Shown here: one piece after another, positions 41,910 through 50,988 of the stretch
Position numbering within the stretch: position 1 is the stretch's first letter
How the letters are laid out: each line of letters begins with the position of its first letter
Assembly (NCBI RefSeq): GCF_029076845.1
Contig: NZ_JARESE010000070.1
Coordinates: 1-64,000 of the forward strand
Source of the DNA: Novosphingobium album (ex Liu et al. 2023)
Lineage (GTDB): Bacteria > Pseudomonadota > Alphaproteobacteria > Sphingomonadales > Sphingomonadaceae
DNA: 64,000 nt
Reading direction: 5' to 3'
Notes under the pieces: generated by a model
Told to the model about the DNA's origin: nothing
Database searches by the model: none
The model's input: only the letters and a program-made list of their open reading frames with translations
Made by a program: the position numbers and the translations under genes

Positions 41910-43418
41910 GTGGTCGCGCTGGTATCGACAGTGGCCTATCTTGGGCTTGAGGCGCGCAGCGTCGAGGTGCAGTGCCAGATCGCGCCGGGCCTGCCCGCCT
42001 TCGCGCTGGTCGGCCTGCCCGACAAGGCGGTGGGCGAAAGCCGCCAGCGCGTGAGCGCCGCGCTCACCGCGATGGGGCTGGCGCTGCCGCCCAAGCGCAT
42101 CACGATCAACCTTTCGCCCGCCGATCTGCCCAAGGAAGGGTCGCACTACGACTTGCCGATCGCGCTGGCGCTGCTGGCCGCGATGGGCGTCTGCGATGCC
42201 GAGCAGCTCGCCGATTTCGTCGCGGTGGGCGAGCTGGCGCTGGACGGGCGGGTGATCCCCTCGCCCGGCGTGCTGCTGGCCGCGCTTCACGCCAGCGCTT
42301 GCGACAAGGGGCTGATCTGCCCGGCCGCGCAAGGATCGGAAGCGCGCTGGGCCGATGGCGTGCCGGTGCTGGCCGCGCCCAACCTGGTCAGCCTGCTCAA
42401 TCACCTGAAAGGCACGCAAGTGCTGCCCGTGCCCGAGCCGGGCCGGGCCGATCCGCCCGAGCGCGGGCCGGACCTCAAGCAAGTGAAAGGGCAGGAAACC
42501 GCCCGGCGCGCGCTGGAGATCGCGGCGGCGGGCGCGCACAACCTGCTGATGATCGGCCCGCCCGGCGCGGGCAAGTCGCTGCTGGCCAGTTGCCTGCCTG
42601 GCGTGCTGCCCGAACTGACGCCGGCCGAGGCGCTGGAAGTGTCGATGGTCGCCTCGGTCGCCGGCACGCTGGTCGATGGCCGGATCAGCCGCGCGCGGCC
42701 TTACCGCGCGCCGCACCATTCGGCCTCGATGGCGGCGCTCACGGGCGGGGGCCTGAAAGTGCGGCCGGGCGAGGTCTCGCTGGCGCACCTGGGCGTGCTA
42801 TTCCTTGACGAGCTGCCCGAATTCCAGCGCGCGGTGCTCGATTCGCTGCGCCAGCCGCTGGAAACCGGCGAAGTCACGGTGGCGCGGGCCAATGCCCATG
42901 TCACGTATCCGGCCCGCGTCCAGCTCGTCGCGGCGATGAACCCGTGCCGCTGCGGCCATCTGGGCGATCCGGCGCTGGCTTGCAGCCGCGCGCCCCGCTG
43001 CGCCGCCGATTACCAGAGCAAGGTCTCCGGCCCGCTGCTCGACCGGATCGACCTGCATGTCGAGGTCGATCCGGTCAGCGCCGCCGACCTGGCCTTGCCC
43101 CCGCCGACCGAAGGCTCGGCCGAAGTCGCCGCGCGGGTGCGCGCGGCGCGCGCGATCCAGACCGCGCGGCTGGCCGGAACCCGCCTGCGCACCAATGCCG
43201 AACTCGATGGCGACTTGCTCCAGGCCCACGCCACGCCCGACGACGCCGGCCGCAAGCTGCTGATGCAGGCGGCCGAGGCCCTGCGGCTATCGGCGCGCGG
43301 CTATACCCGGATGCTGCGCGTGGCGCGCACCATCGCCGATCTGGCCGGCGTGGAGACCGTCGGCCGCATCCACGTCGCCGAGGCCCTGAGCTATCGCCGC
43401 CAGCCGCCCCGCGCCTGA
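41910..43418 (+). CDS. comM: ComM-like magnesium-chelatase-type AAA+ helicase
   Basis: A 502-residue AAA+ protein of the YifB/ComM family, which promotes branch migration during natural transformation. The N-terminal Lon-like domain covers about 1-170 (YLGLEARSVEVQ, then FALVGLPDKAVGESRQRVSA), the Mg-chelatase AAA+ domain has Walker A IGPPGAGKSLLASCLPG (about 215-231) and Walker B VLFLDELPEF (about 298-307). The zinc-binding C-terminal region follows (MNPCRCGHLGD; QSKVSGPLLDRIDLHVEV). Start: GTG 41910 has GGAAGGGG at the right distance and gives MVALVSTVAYLGLEA; ATG 41895 is an alternative without an RBS. It converges with the PBP gene across an inverted-repeat element. Confidence 0.93.
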   Translation: MVALVSTVAYLGLEARSVEVQCQIAPGLPAFALVGLPDKAVGESRQRVSAALTAMGLALPPKRITINLSPADLPKEGSHYDLPIALALLAAMGVCDAEQLADFVAVGELALDGRVIPSPGVLLAALHASACDKGLICPAAQGSEARWADGVPVLAAPNLVSLLNHLKGTQVLPVPEPGRADPPERGPDLKQVKGQETARRALEIAAAGAHNLLMIGPPGAGKSLLASCLPGVLPELTPAEALEVSMVASVAGTLVDGRISRARPYRAPHHSASMAALTGGGLKVRPGEVSLAHLGVLFLDELPEFQRAVLDSLRQPLETGEVTVARANAHVTYPARVQLVAAMNPCRCGHLGDPALACSRAPRCAADYQSKVSGPLLDRIDLHVEVDPVSAADLALPPPTEGSAEVAARVRAARAIQTARLAGTRLRTNAELDGDLLQAHATPDDAGRKLLMQAAEALRLSARGYTRMLRVARTIADLAGVETVGRIHVAEALSYRRQPPRA

Positions 43419-43424
43419 GCGGCT

Positions 43425-43572
43425 CTAGGACCGATCGCCATTCAAAAGATGGCGTGCCGAAAATGGGGGTTTTTCGTGACCCGGAGCGCAGCGTACTAAC
43501 AGTACGTGAGCACCGGAAGCACGGAAAATCGCCATTTGCAGGCCGTCAGGGCTGAATGTCGATCGGTCCTAG
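43425..43572. repeat. Inverted-repeat-bounded element between comM and PBP1A (MITE/REP-like)
   Basis: A 148-base unit is bounded by 19-base ends, CTAGGACCGATCGCCATTC at 43425-43443 and its complement at 43554-43572, with one mismatch. Inside are further nested pairings: CGCCAT/ATGGCG near the left end, and TTTTTCGTG / CACGGAAAA flanking CCGGAGCGCAGCGTACT / AGTACGTGAGCACCGG. No coding frame was found. It begins 7 bases after the comM stop, and its right end contains the stop codon of the PBP gene (CTA at 43569-43571). It probably works as a two-way terminator and may be a small mobile or amplified repeat. Confidence 0.8.
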
Positions 43573-45806
43573 TTCGGCGCGCCCGCGGCGGCCGAAGGCC
43601 GGCTCGCCACCGGCGCGGCCTGCCCGCGCGTGACGGTCGGCGGGCGAGTCACGGTCGGAGGGCGCTGGCCGGATGCGGGGCCGGCCGTCCCTGGGCGCGG
43701 CGCGGCGCGCAGGCCGGGATCGGGCTGGTTGCCCCGGCCGGTCGCGCGGTCGAGGAAATCCTCGCTGGCGGCGGGCGGCGGCGCGCCGGCGGTGCCCGGC
43801 CCCTCGCTGCCGTCCTCATAGCGCGGCGGGCCCGATGCGGGGCCGGTGCGCGCGGCGCCATCGGCGGTGCCCGGCTCGATCATGTTGCCGTTCTCATCGA
43901 CGTAGTAATAGTCGTCGGGATTGCCCATCATGTATTCGTCGTCGGGTTCGAGCTGCCATTCGGGCAGCTTGAGTTCGGTATCGAACTTCTCCACCGGCCG
44001 GTTCTTGACCGCATAACGCATGAACGCGGCGAAGGCCTGCGCCGGCGCGCGTCCGCCCTGCAGGCCGGGCACGGCCTTGGCATCGTCGCGCCCCATCCAC
44101 ACGCCGGTGGTGATGCCGCTGGAAAAGCCCAGGAACCAGCCGTCCTTGTTCGAAGTGGTGGTGCCCGTCTTGCCCGCGACCGGACGGCCGATCTGCGCCG
44201 CGCGGCCGGTGCCGATGGCCACCGCCGATTGCAGCAGGTCGGTGATCCCGGCCGCGACATGCGGGGGCACCAGCACTTGCCCGCGCGTACTGCGGTGCTG
44301 GTAGAGCAGCTTGCCGCCGGTCGTCTCCACCTTGACGATGCCGTAAGGCTCGATCGAGGTGCCGCCCGCCGAAACCGCCGCGAAAGCGCGCGTCATGTCG
44401 ATCAGCCGGACATCGGAAGTGCCCAGCACCATCGAGGGTACTGTGGTGATCGGCGTGGTGATGCCGAAGCGGCGGGCCATGGCAGCCACCGTGCCGAAGC
44501 CCACTTCGTTGCCCAGGCTCGCCGCGACGGTGTTCTTCGAATAGGCGAAGGCCGATCGCACGTCGATCTCGCCGGCGAAAGTGCCGCCCGAATTGTGCGG
44601 GCTCCAGCCCTCGATCGTCACCGGCTCGTCATGCACCTTGTCGTCGGGCTTGTAGCCGGCTTCCAGCGCGGCAAGATAGACGAACAGCTTCCAGGCCGAA
44701 CCGGGCTGGCGCACCGCGTTGGTCGCGCGGTTGTAGTTGGAATTGACGTAATCGGTGCCGCCCACCATCGCCAGCACCGCCCCGTCGCGATCCATGCTGA
44801 CGAGCGCGCCTTGCGCCCCGCCGGGCACGTTGGCCTTCACCGCCGATGTCGCCGTCTGCTGCATCCCCACGTCCAGCGTGGTCCACACTTCCAGCGGCTC
44901 GCTGGTTTCGGGCAGCAGCAGGTCAAGCTGCGGCAGTGCCCAGTCGGTGAAGTAGCGTACCGAGTTCTGGTTGCCTTCCTTGGCGATCTTCACGGTCGAC
45001 AAGTCGATCGCGGCCGCCTCGGACGGGTCGATCACGCCATTTTCGGCCATGACCCCCAGCACCACCTCGCCCCGCGCGATCGCGGCCTTGACGTCGGCGG
45101 TGGGCGAATAGTTCGACGGCGCCTTGACCAGCCCGGCGATGATCGCCGCCTCGGGCGTGGACAGCCCGGCGGCGGGATGGCCGAAGAACTTGCGGCTGGC
45201 CGCGTCGATGCCATAGGCGCCGCCGCCGAAATAGACCTTGTTCAGATAAAGCTCCAGGATCTGGTCCTTGCTGAACTTGCTTTCGAGCGCCAGCGCCAGC
45301 ACGCCTTCGCGCACCTTGCGGCCGAACGTGCGGTTGTTGTTGAGGAAGATGGTGCGGGCAAGCTGCTGGGTGATGGTCGATCCGCCCTGCTTCCACCGTC
45401 CGGTCTCGACCCGCACCATGACCGATCGCACCATGCCGATCGGGTCCACGCCGAAGTGCTGGCGAAAGCGCCGGTCCTCCACCGAGACCATCGCGTCCTT
45501 CATCACTTGCGGGATCTGGCCATAAGGCATCCAGCGCCCATAGCTGGGCCCGAGCGAGACCAGTTCCGTCCCGTCGCGCGCGCGCACGACGATCATCTGC
45601 CCGTTCTGGCTGCTCTTGAGATCGGCGAAAGTGGGCAACTCGCGCGCCGTCATGTAGACCGCGCTGCCCAGGAAGATCGCGCCCAGCAGCGCCAGCGCGA
45701 AGCCCCACACGAAAATGGCGCGGAGCGCGCGGCGCCAGAACGGCTTCCTGCGCGGTTCGGGGGAACGGTCCGCCCCTGCGCGGCGCCGGCCGGAATTGGA
45801 TGGCAT
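43569..45806 (-). CDS. mrcA: Penicillin-binding protein 1A-type peptidoglycan synthase
   Basis: A 745-residue class A PBP. One membrane helix (about 31-50) is followed by the GT51 transglycosylase domain with its catalytic glutamate E110 in SVEDRRFRQHFGVD and GGSTITQQLARTIFL (141-155). The transpeptidase has SxxK at S370-AWK, SKN at 423-425 and KTG at 546-548. A low-complexity tail (about 650-745), rich in Pro, Gly, Ala and Thr, contains the direct repeat RPPTVT-RPPTVT. It polymerises and cross-links glycan at the inner membrane. The tail is longer than in many homologues. The stop codon lies in the repeat element at 43425-43572. Confidence 0.93.
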   Translation of the reverse strand: MPSNSGRRRAGADRSPEPRRKPFWRRALRAIFVWGFALALLGAIFLGSAVYMTARELPTFADLKSSQNGQMIVVRARDGTELVSLGPSYGRWMPYGQIPQVMKDAMVSVEDRRFRQHFGVDPIGMVRSVMVRVETGRWKQGGSTITQQLARTIFLNNNRTFGRKVREGVLALALESKFSKDQILELYLNKVYFGGGAYGIDAASRKFFGHPAAGLSTPEAAIIAGLVKAPSNYSPTADVKAAIARGEVVLGVMAENGVIDPSEAAAIDLSTVKIAKEGNQNSVRYFTDWALPQLDLLLPETSEPLEVWTTLDVGMQQTATSAVKANVPGGAQGALVSMDRDGAVLAMVGGTDYVNSNYNRATNAVRQPGSAWKLFVYLAALEAGYKPDDKVHDEPVTIEGWSPHNSGGTFAGEIDVRSAFAYSKNTVAASLGNEVGFGTVAAMARRFGITTPITTVPSMVLGTSDVRLIDMTRAFAAVSAGGTSIEPYGIVKVETTGGKLLYQHRSTRGQVLVPPHVAAGITDLLQSAVAIGTGRAAQIGRPVAGKTGTTTSNKDGWFLGFSSGITTGVWMGRDDAKAVPGLQGGRAPAQAFAAFMRYAVKNRPVEKFDTELKLPEWQLEPDDEYMMGNPDDYYYVDENGNMIEPGTADGAARTGPASGPPRYEDGSEGPGTAGAPPPAASEDFLDRATGRGNQPDPGLRAAPRPGTAGPASGQRPPTVTRPPTVTRGQAAPVASRPSAAAGAPN

Positions 45807-45985
45807 TCCTAGGTACGCACCCCTGTGACGGACAACTCGATCCGGTTGCTATCTACGCCCTGCATTGGCGAATTGTAACCCGCGCTTAACGAAGCCGGGA
45901 CGATTTCCCCGAGCCTTTTCCGATCGCTGGCGGAAAGGGCCGGAGCCACGCCCCGGCAACGGCCGGAATCTCGCGGCCGGCTTGC

Positions 45986-46387
45986 TCAATCCTCCTTCGG
46001 CGCGAAATCGAGCGCGGCCGAATTGATGCAATAGCGCAGGCCCGTGGGGCCAGGGCCATCGGGGAAGACATGGCCCAGGTGCCCTTCGCAGGTGGCGCAG
46101 CGCACTTCGGTGCGGACCATGCCATGGGTGGCGTCGCGATGCTCGTCCACCGCGCCCGGCTCGACCGGGGCGGTATAGCTCGGCCAGCCCGAGCCCGAAT
46201 TGTACTTGGTGTCTGACGAGAACAGCGGCGTGCCGCAGCCGGCGCAAAAGTACATGCCGGCCTGCTTGTTCTTCTCGTACTTGCCGGTGAAGGCCCGCTC
46301 GGTCCCGGCTTCGCGCAGGATGTGGTACTGTTCGGGGTTGAGCTTATCGCGCCATTCGGCATCGGTCAGGTCAAGCTTTTCGGTCAT
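45986..46387 (-). CDS. msrB: Peptide-methionine (R)-S-oxide reductase
   Basis: A 133-residue MsrB that repairs R-methionine sulfoxide in proteins. Zinc is held by two CxxC pairs, CAGC (about 48-51) and CATC (about 97-100). The catalytic cysteine lies in RYCINSAAL (about 118-126). The core motif YNSGSGWPSYTAPV (about 63-76) is present. No signal peptide is visible, so it is cytoplasmic. ATG 46387 gives MTEKLDLTDAEWRDKL, the normal family beginning. Confidence 0.95.
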   Translation of the reverse strand: MTEKLDLTDAEWRDKLNPEQYHILREAGTERAFTGKYEKNKQAGMYFCAGCGTPLFSSDTKYNSGSGWPSYTAPVEPGAVDEHRDATHGMVRTEVRCATCEGHLGHVFPDGPGPTGLRYCINSAALDFAPKED

Positions 46388-46567
46388 CCGTGGGTCTCCT
46401 CGCGGCGGCGGAATGGGGGCGATGGCGAATATGGGCACGCGCCGCGCGGCAGGCAAGCGGGCAGCGCCTTGCCGGCCTGCGCGGCCGCTGCGCGCAAGGC
46501 GGTGCAAGGCCGATCCGGTTCTGCTAGGATGCCCGCCTGGGGCATCGCGAGAGCCACGCGCATGGGC

Positions 46568-47566
46568 ATGACTGACGAGAGGATGGCCGGCGGCGGCGCA
46601 AGCGTGCCGGCGACCGGCCCGGGCCTGATCTGGGGCATAGACTTCGCGCCCGGCGAACGGCGCGACGTGGAAAACTGCAACAGCCCGCATCGCGGCTTCC
46701 TGCGCTGGCTGCATCTCAACCTTGCCGATCACGGCACCCGGCTGTGGATCGAAACCACGCCCGAGTTGCCGCAGGGCGCGCGCGAAGTGCTGCTGTCGCA
46801 GGATTCGCACCAGCGCGCGCTGGTCGAACGCAAGACGGTGGCCTGCGTGCTCCACGATTTCGAGCGTGATTTCGACGTGCGCGATACCGGCCGGGTGGGC
46901 GCGCTGCGCGTGGCGCTGACGCCGACGCTGATCGTTTCGGCGCGGGTGCACCCGATCGGCTCGGCCGATATCACCCGGCGGCGGCTGGACGCCATCGACA
47001 CGGTGGACGGCCCGGCCCGCGCGCTGGACCTGATCGTCAGCGCGATCCTTGAGAACATCGGCCGCGTCATCGCCAGCCTTTCCGCCGAAGTGCAGGCGGC
47101 CGAAGACGCGCTGATCGACGAGCGGCATGTGCCCAGCGGCCGCCGCCTGCTGGAAATCCGCCGCCGGCTGGCCCAACTTCACCGGATGCTGGAAGGCACC
47201 CACGGCGTGCTCCACCGGCTGGAGTTGGACCATGACCTGCCGCACGAGATGCTGCCCACCGCCGAAAAGCTGGCCCAGCGCGTGCAAGGCGTCGATGGCG
47301 ACACGCTGAGCGTGACCAACCAGTTGCGCCTGCTGCGCGACGAGCTGGATCACCAGCAGAACCAGAAGATCAACCAGAACCTGTTCCTGCTTTCGGTGAT
47401 GACCGCGCTGATGCTGCCTTCCACGCTGGTGACGGGCATCTTCGGCATGAACACGGGCGGCTTGCCCCTTACCGGCCATTTCGGCACGCTGGGGGCGACG
47501 CTGATCGCCATCGGCGCGGCGGGGGCGACATACCTGTTCCTGAAGAGCCAGGGCTTCTTCCGGTAG
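46568..47566 (+). CDS. zntB: ZntB/CorA-family divalent cation transporter
   Basis: A 332-residue protein with a large cytoplasmic domain (about 1-265) rich in long helices (RDELDHQQNQKINQNLF) and two C-terminal membrane helices (about 268-290 and 302-322). They flank the pore motif GMNTGGLP (about 295-302), the ZntB version of the CorA GMN signature. It moves Zn2+ or Mg2+. ATG 46568 (MTDERMAGGG) is chosen; ATG 46562 is two codons further upstream. It diverges from msrB. Confidence 0.9.
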   Translation: MTDERMAGGGASVPATGPGLIWGIDFAPGERRDVENCNSPHRGFLRWLHLNLADHGTRLWIETTPELPQGAREVLLSQDSHQRALVERKTVACVLHDFERDFDVRDTGRVGALRVALTPTLIVSARVHPIGSADITRRRLDAIDTVDGPARALDLIVSAILENIGRVIASLSAEVQAAEDALIDERHVPSGRRLLEIRRRLAQLHRMLEGTHGVLHRLELDHDLPHEMLPTAEKLAQRVQGVDGDTLSVTNQLRLLRDELDHQQNQKINQNLFLLSVMTALMLPSTLVTGIFGMNTGGLPLTGHFGTLGATLIAIGAAGATYLFLKSQGFFR

Positions 47567-47590
47567 GTTCGACGCGCTTGCGCGGCTGCA

Positions 47591-49348
47591 TCAGCCTCTC
47601 GGGCGGGCGGGCGCGAACAGAGCCCGCGCGGCGTCCTTCTCCGGCGAATCATAGCCGCCGTGCAGCACCGGACCAAGCACCTGGCGCGCCAGATCGCCCC
47701 GGCCCTGCCGGACCAGCTCCGCGCCCAGATAGAGCCGGGGCGCGGGCGCGGCCGGAACCTGGCGCGCCACTTTCGCCATGCCCAGCATCGCCTGTTCCGG
47801 CACGGGCTCGCCGGCTTTGGCGAAGCTCTGGAAATAGGCGATCAGGGGCAGCGGCGCATCGCCGTCAAGCGCGATGGCCCGCTCGATCGTCTGGCGCGCG
47901 GCGGCCAGCGCCTGCGGACGGTTCGCCGCCGGGCCAGCGATGGCCGCATCGGTCAGGGCCATGCCTTTCCAGGCCAGCGCCTCCACGTTGTCCGGCGATC
48001 CGGCCAGCACGCTTTCGGCAAGGGCAAGGCATTCGCGCGGATTGCCGGCGCGGCATTCGGCCTCGGCCGCGAACAGGACCGCGGCGCCATCGCGCGGGAA
48101 CTGCGCCGCCTTTTCGCGCACCTGGGCCAGCCACTGCGCGCGATCGCGTGTCTCGCCCGCCGGCATGGTTCCGGCCGGGCTCGCCGAGGCAGCGGCGGGG
48201 GCAAGCCGCGTGCCGATCTCGATCCGGGCGGCGATCATCGCCGCGTCGCTGAACGAAAGCGGGGTGATCTCCGGCTCGTCGCCGGGCCCTTGCGGCCGCT
48301 TGGTGCGGGCATAGGCCAGCGGCCTCGCGGCATAGGAGGCGATTTCGCGCTGCAGCTTGCGCATGTCGCCAAAGACGGCGGCCGCCTCCGCCAGCGGCGT
48401 GCCCTGGCGGACCGCCGCCATATAGCGCGCGAACTGATCGCGCCGCTCGGGCTTCAGGTCGGCGTAGAGGAAGTAATGCGCCAGCAACCACGCATGATAA
48501 GGCGTCCAGCGCATCTGCGGGGGCGGATTCTCCAGATACCGCCCGGTCAGGACATCGCCCACCCTGAGATCGCCGTAGGAGCGGAACGCCTCCTTGTAGC
48601 CGATCGGCGGACGCGCATAATCGGCCGATCCGTCGGATCGCACCGCAAAGGTGGAGAACAGCGCGCCGATGCCATCGAGATACCAGCGCGGATAGGCCGC
48701 CGGCACATAGGTCAGGATGAAATGCTGCGCGAAGGCGGAATAGAGCACGCCTTGCCAGGTCCTGACGATCGGGGGATGATTGGGATAGGGAAAGCAGGTG
48801 AGCGCCCCCATCGCCAGCTGGTCTTCACAATCGCGCGAGCGGGCGATCACCGTATTGAGATTGACGATCTGGTCGCTGCGCGAGGCGGCCAGCACATCGC
48901 CGCCCTCGCGCGGGTCATAATAGCGCTGGCCCACGAACGAGGTCGCGTAAGGCCCTTCGGCCGACCGCAGGTTGCGAAGACCCATCTGGGTGAAGAATTC
49001 CGTCGAATCGAACAGCGTCACTTGCAGCTTGGCGGTATCGTCGGCGGTCTGGCCCTGCCGATAGAGCCGCGACATGAGGCGATAGAGCGCTTCAAGATCG
49101 ATGGCGACACGCCGCAGCTCGGCTTCGCCGCCATCGCTGAAGACCACGACATGCTCGGTTTCCGCCCGTTTCCAGGCGCTTTTCTTCTCGGTCGATCCCT
49201 CGACCACGATCTCGGGCCCGCCCGCCTGCCGGGCGGGCAAGTCCGCCGCCAGGGCCGCCGGTGCGATCAGCCACAGGCACAAGGCCGCGACCAGGCCGCG
49301 GGCCCGGGAGGAGCGGCGCAGCAGCGTTCGTGCAGGAGCGGGTGTCAC
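47591..49348 (-). CDS. Secreted protein, peptidase-MA-like fold lacking the catalytic motif, with TPR-like C-terminus
   Basis: A 585-residue protein. A signal peptide (about 10-35, LVAALCLWLIAPAALAA) suits the GTG start at 49348, though no good RBS was seen. The middle resembles the DUF1570/peptidase MA group: YSAFAQHFILTYVPAAYPRW followed by YLDGIGALFSTF near 210-240. Active gluzincins have HExxH and a downstream E; here the first motif reads QHFIL and the second YLDGIG, so protease activity is unlikely. The C-terminal third (about 400-585) has helical TPR-like repeats. Role unknown, perhaps a binding or chaperone protein in the periplasm. Confidence 0.65.
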   Translation of the reverse strand: MTPAPARTLLRRSSRARGLVAALCLWLIAPAALAADLPARQAGGPEIVVEGSTEKKSAWKRAETEHVVVFSDGGEAELRRVAIDLEALYRLMSRLYRQGQTADDTAKLQVTLFDSTEFFTQMGLRNLRSAEGPYATSFVGQRYYDPREGGDVLAASRSDQIVNLNTVIARSRDCEDQLAMGALTCFPYPNHPPIVRTWQGVLYSAFAQHFILTYVPAAYPRWYLDGIGALFSTFAVRSDGSADYARPPIGYKEAFRSYGDLRVGDVLTGRYLENPPPQMRWTPYHAWLLAHYFLYADLKPERRDQFARYMAAVRQGTPLAEAAAVFGDMRKLQREIASYAARPLAYARTKRPQGPGDEPEITPLSFSDAAMIAARIEIGTRLAPAAASASPAGTMPAGETRDRAQWLAQVREKAAQFPRDGAAVLFAAEAECRAGNPRECLALAESVLAGSPDNVEALAWKGMALTDAAIAGPAANRPQALAAARQTIERAIALDGDAPLPLIAYFQSFAKAGEPVPEQAMLGMAKVARQVPAAPAPRLYLGAELVRQGRGDLARQVLGPVLHGGYDSPEKDAARALFAPARPRG

Positions 49349-49398
49349 GGCACGATGCGGCTTGCCCGCCGCGCTTTGCCGCAAGGCCGCCGCCGGTC

Positions 49399-49845
49399 TC
49401 AGGCGACCGGCTCCACCATCAGCACCACGCCATCGTGCCCCGCGACGCGCAGCCGCGTACCGGGCACGGCATCGGCGCCTTTGGCCAGCCATTCGCTGTC
49501 GCCCAGCCGCACGCGGCCCGATCCCCCTTCGATCGCCTGCGTGACGACGACCATCTCGCCCACCACGCGCTCGCCCCGCTGGTTCATCTTGGGATCGGCG
49601 GAAACGACCGGGTGATCGCGCAGGAAGCGCCGGCCGGTGAACACGGCGATGATCGAAAGCACGGCGAACATCACGATCTGCAACGGCAACGGGATCGGCA
49701 CGAACCACGAAAGGAGCCCGGTTATCAGCGCCGCACCGGCCATCCAGATCAGGAAGACGCCGGGAATCGCCATTTCGGCGACCGCCAGCACCAGCCCGAT
49801 CGCCAGCCATGCGTAATGCGGCTGCAGATCGAACAGGCTGTCCAT
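49399..49845 (-). CDS. NfeD-family membrane protein
   Basis: A 148-residue NfeD protein with two or three membrane helices (about 10-30, 33-50, 54-72) and a C-terminal OB-fold beta domain (about 90-148, VGEMVVVTQAIEGGSGRVRL then GDSEWLAKGADAVPGTRLRV). NfeD proteins pair with SPFH/stomatin proteins to organise membrane microdomains. Exactly such a gene precedes it; their ends overlap by one base, or by four if the GTG at 49848 is the start. Confidence 0.9.
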   Translation of the reverse strand: MDSLFDLQPHYAWLAIGLVLAVAEMAIPGVFLIWMAGAALITGLLSWFVPIPLPLQIVMFAVLSIIAVFTGRRFLRDHPVVSADPKMNQRGERVVGEMVVVTQAIEGGSGRVRLGDSEWLAKGADAVPGTRLRVAGHDGVVLMVEPVA

Positions 49846-50825
49846 CACTGGCCTCCGGGTGCCGTCGGCGGCACGCCGGGCTGCGGCGCGCGGCGCGGCG
49901 GGGCCGGGGGCGGGCTGGACGGTCCGCCCAGCGCTTCCTTGGCAAGCTCGCCGATGCCGCCCAGCGTGCCGATCAGTTGCGTCGCCTCGACCGGGAACAG
50001 GATGGTCTTGGCATTGGGCGAAGTGGCGAAGGCGGCCACCGCCTCGGTATATTTCTGCGCGATGAAGTAGTTGATCGCCTGGCTGCCCGATTCGGCGATC
50101 GCCTGGCTGACCATCTGGGTGGCGCGCGCCTCCGCCTCGGCCTCGCGCTCGCGCGCCTCGGCATCGCGGAAGGCGGCTTCGCGCCGGCCCTCGGCCTGGA
50201 GGATCTGGCCCTGCTTCTCACCCTCGGCGCGCAGGATCTCGGACGCGCGCATACCTTCGGCTTCCAGGATCTGGGCGCGCTTCTCGCGCTCGGCCTTCAT
50301 CTGCCGGGCCATCGCGTTCGAGATGTCGAGCGGCGGGCGGATGTCCTTGATCTCGATGCGGGTGATCTTCACCCCCCAGGGCGAAGTCGCATGGTCGATC
50401 ACCGAGAGCAGCTTGGCGTTGATCTCGTCACGCTTCGACAATGTCTCGTCCAAGTCCATCGAGCCCATCACCGTGCGCAGGTTGGTGGTGGTCAGCGCCA
50501 TGATCGCGTTGAACAGGCTGGAAACCTCATAGGCCGCCTTGCCCGCGTCCAGCACCTGGAAGAACACCACCGCGTCCACGCCGACCATGGCATTGTCCTT
50601 GGTGATGATCTCCTGCCCCGGAATGTCGAGTACCTGCTCCATCATGTTGACCTTCTGGCCGACCCGGTCGACGAACGGGATGATGAGGTGCAGGCCCGGC
50701 GTTGCCGCCAGCGAATACTTGCCCAGCCGCTCGATCGTGTAGACATAGCCCTGCCGGACGACGCGCACGCCCATCATCAGGAACACGACGACGACGGCGA
50801 CCAGCGCAATCAGAAATCCGCCCAT
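49845..50825 (-). CDS. SPFH/Band 7 (stomatin/paraslipin) protein
   Basis: A 326-residue membrane-anchored protein of the QmcA/paraslipin type. An N-terminal helix (about 3-20) leads into the SPFH domain (RQGYVYTIERLGKYSLAATP near 25-44, PWGVKITRIEIKDIRPP near 147-163) and an Ala/Glu/Arg-rich coiled coil (about 170-240, KREKRAQILEAEG-like repeats), then a proline-rich tail (about 300-326). It assembles into membrane scaffold rings with NfeD. ATG 50825 is preceded by GGAGGAG at the correct distance and defines a clean membrane-anchor start. Confidence 0.93.
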   Translation of the reverse strand: MGGFLIALVAVVVVFLMMGVRVVRQGYVYTIERLGKYSLAATPGLHLIIPFVDRVGQKVNMMEQVLDIPGQEIITKDNAMVGVDAVVFFQVLDAGKAAYEVSSLFNAIMALTTTNLRTVMGSMDLDETLSKRDEINAKLLSVIDHATSPWGVKITRIEIKDIRPPLDISNAMARQMKAEREKRAQILEAEGMRASEILRAEGEKQGQILQAEGRREAAFRDAEAREREAEAEARATQMVSQAIAESGSQAINYFIAQKYTEAVAAFATSPNAKTILFPVEATQLIGTLGGIGELAKEALGGPSSPPPAPPRRAPQPGVPPTAPGGQ

Positions 50826-50988
50826 CAATCCACTCCTCCAACGTGCCGGAAATTCTAGCGTCCGGGGGGCGGGGGGCAAGCGAATCCGCTCAGGCGCCCA
50901 AGGATTTCAGGCAATGCGGCGATCCGTGACCAAGCAGTGACGGCAAAGCGGTCTGGAAAGGCGCGTTTGCATGCATTGCGCCACACGC

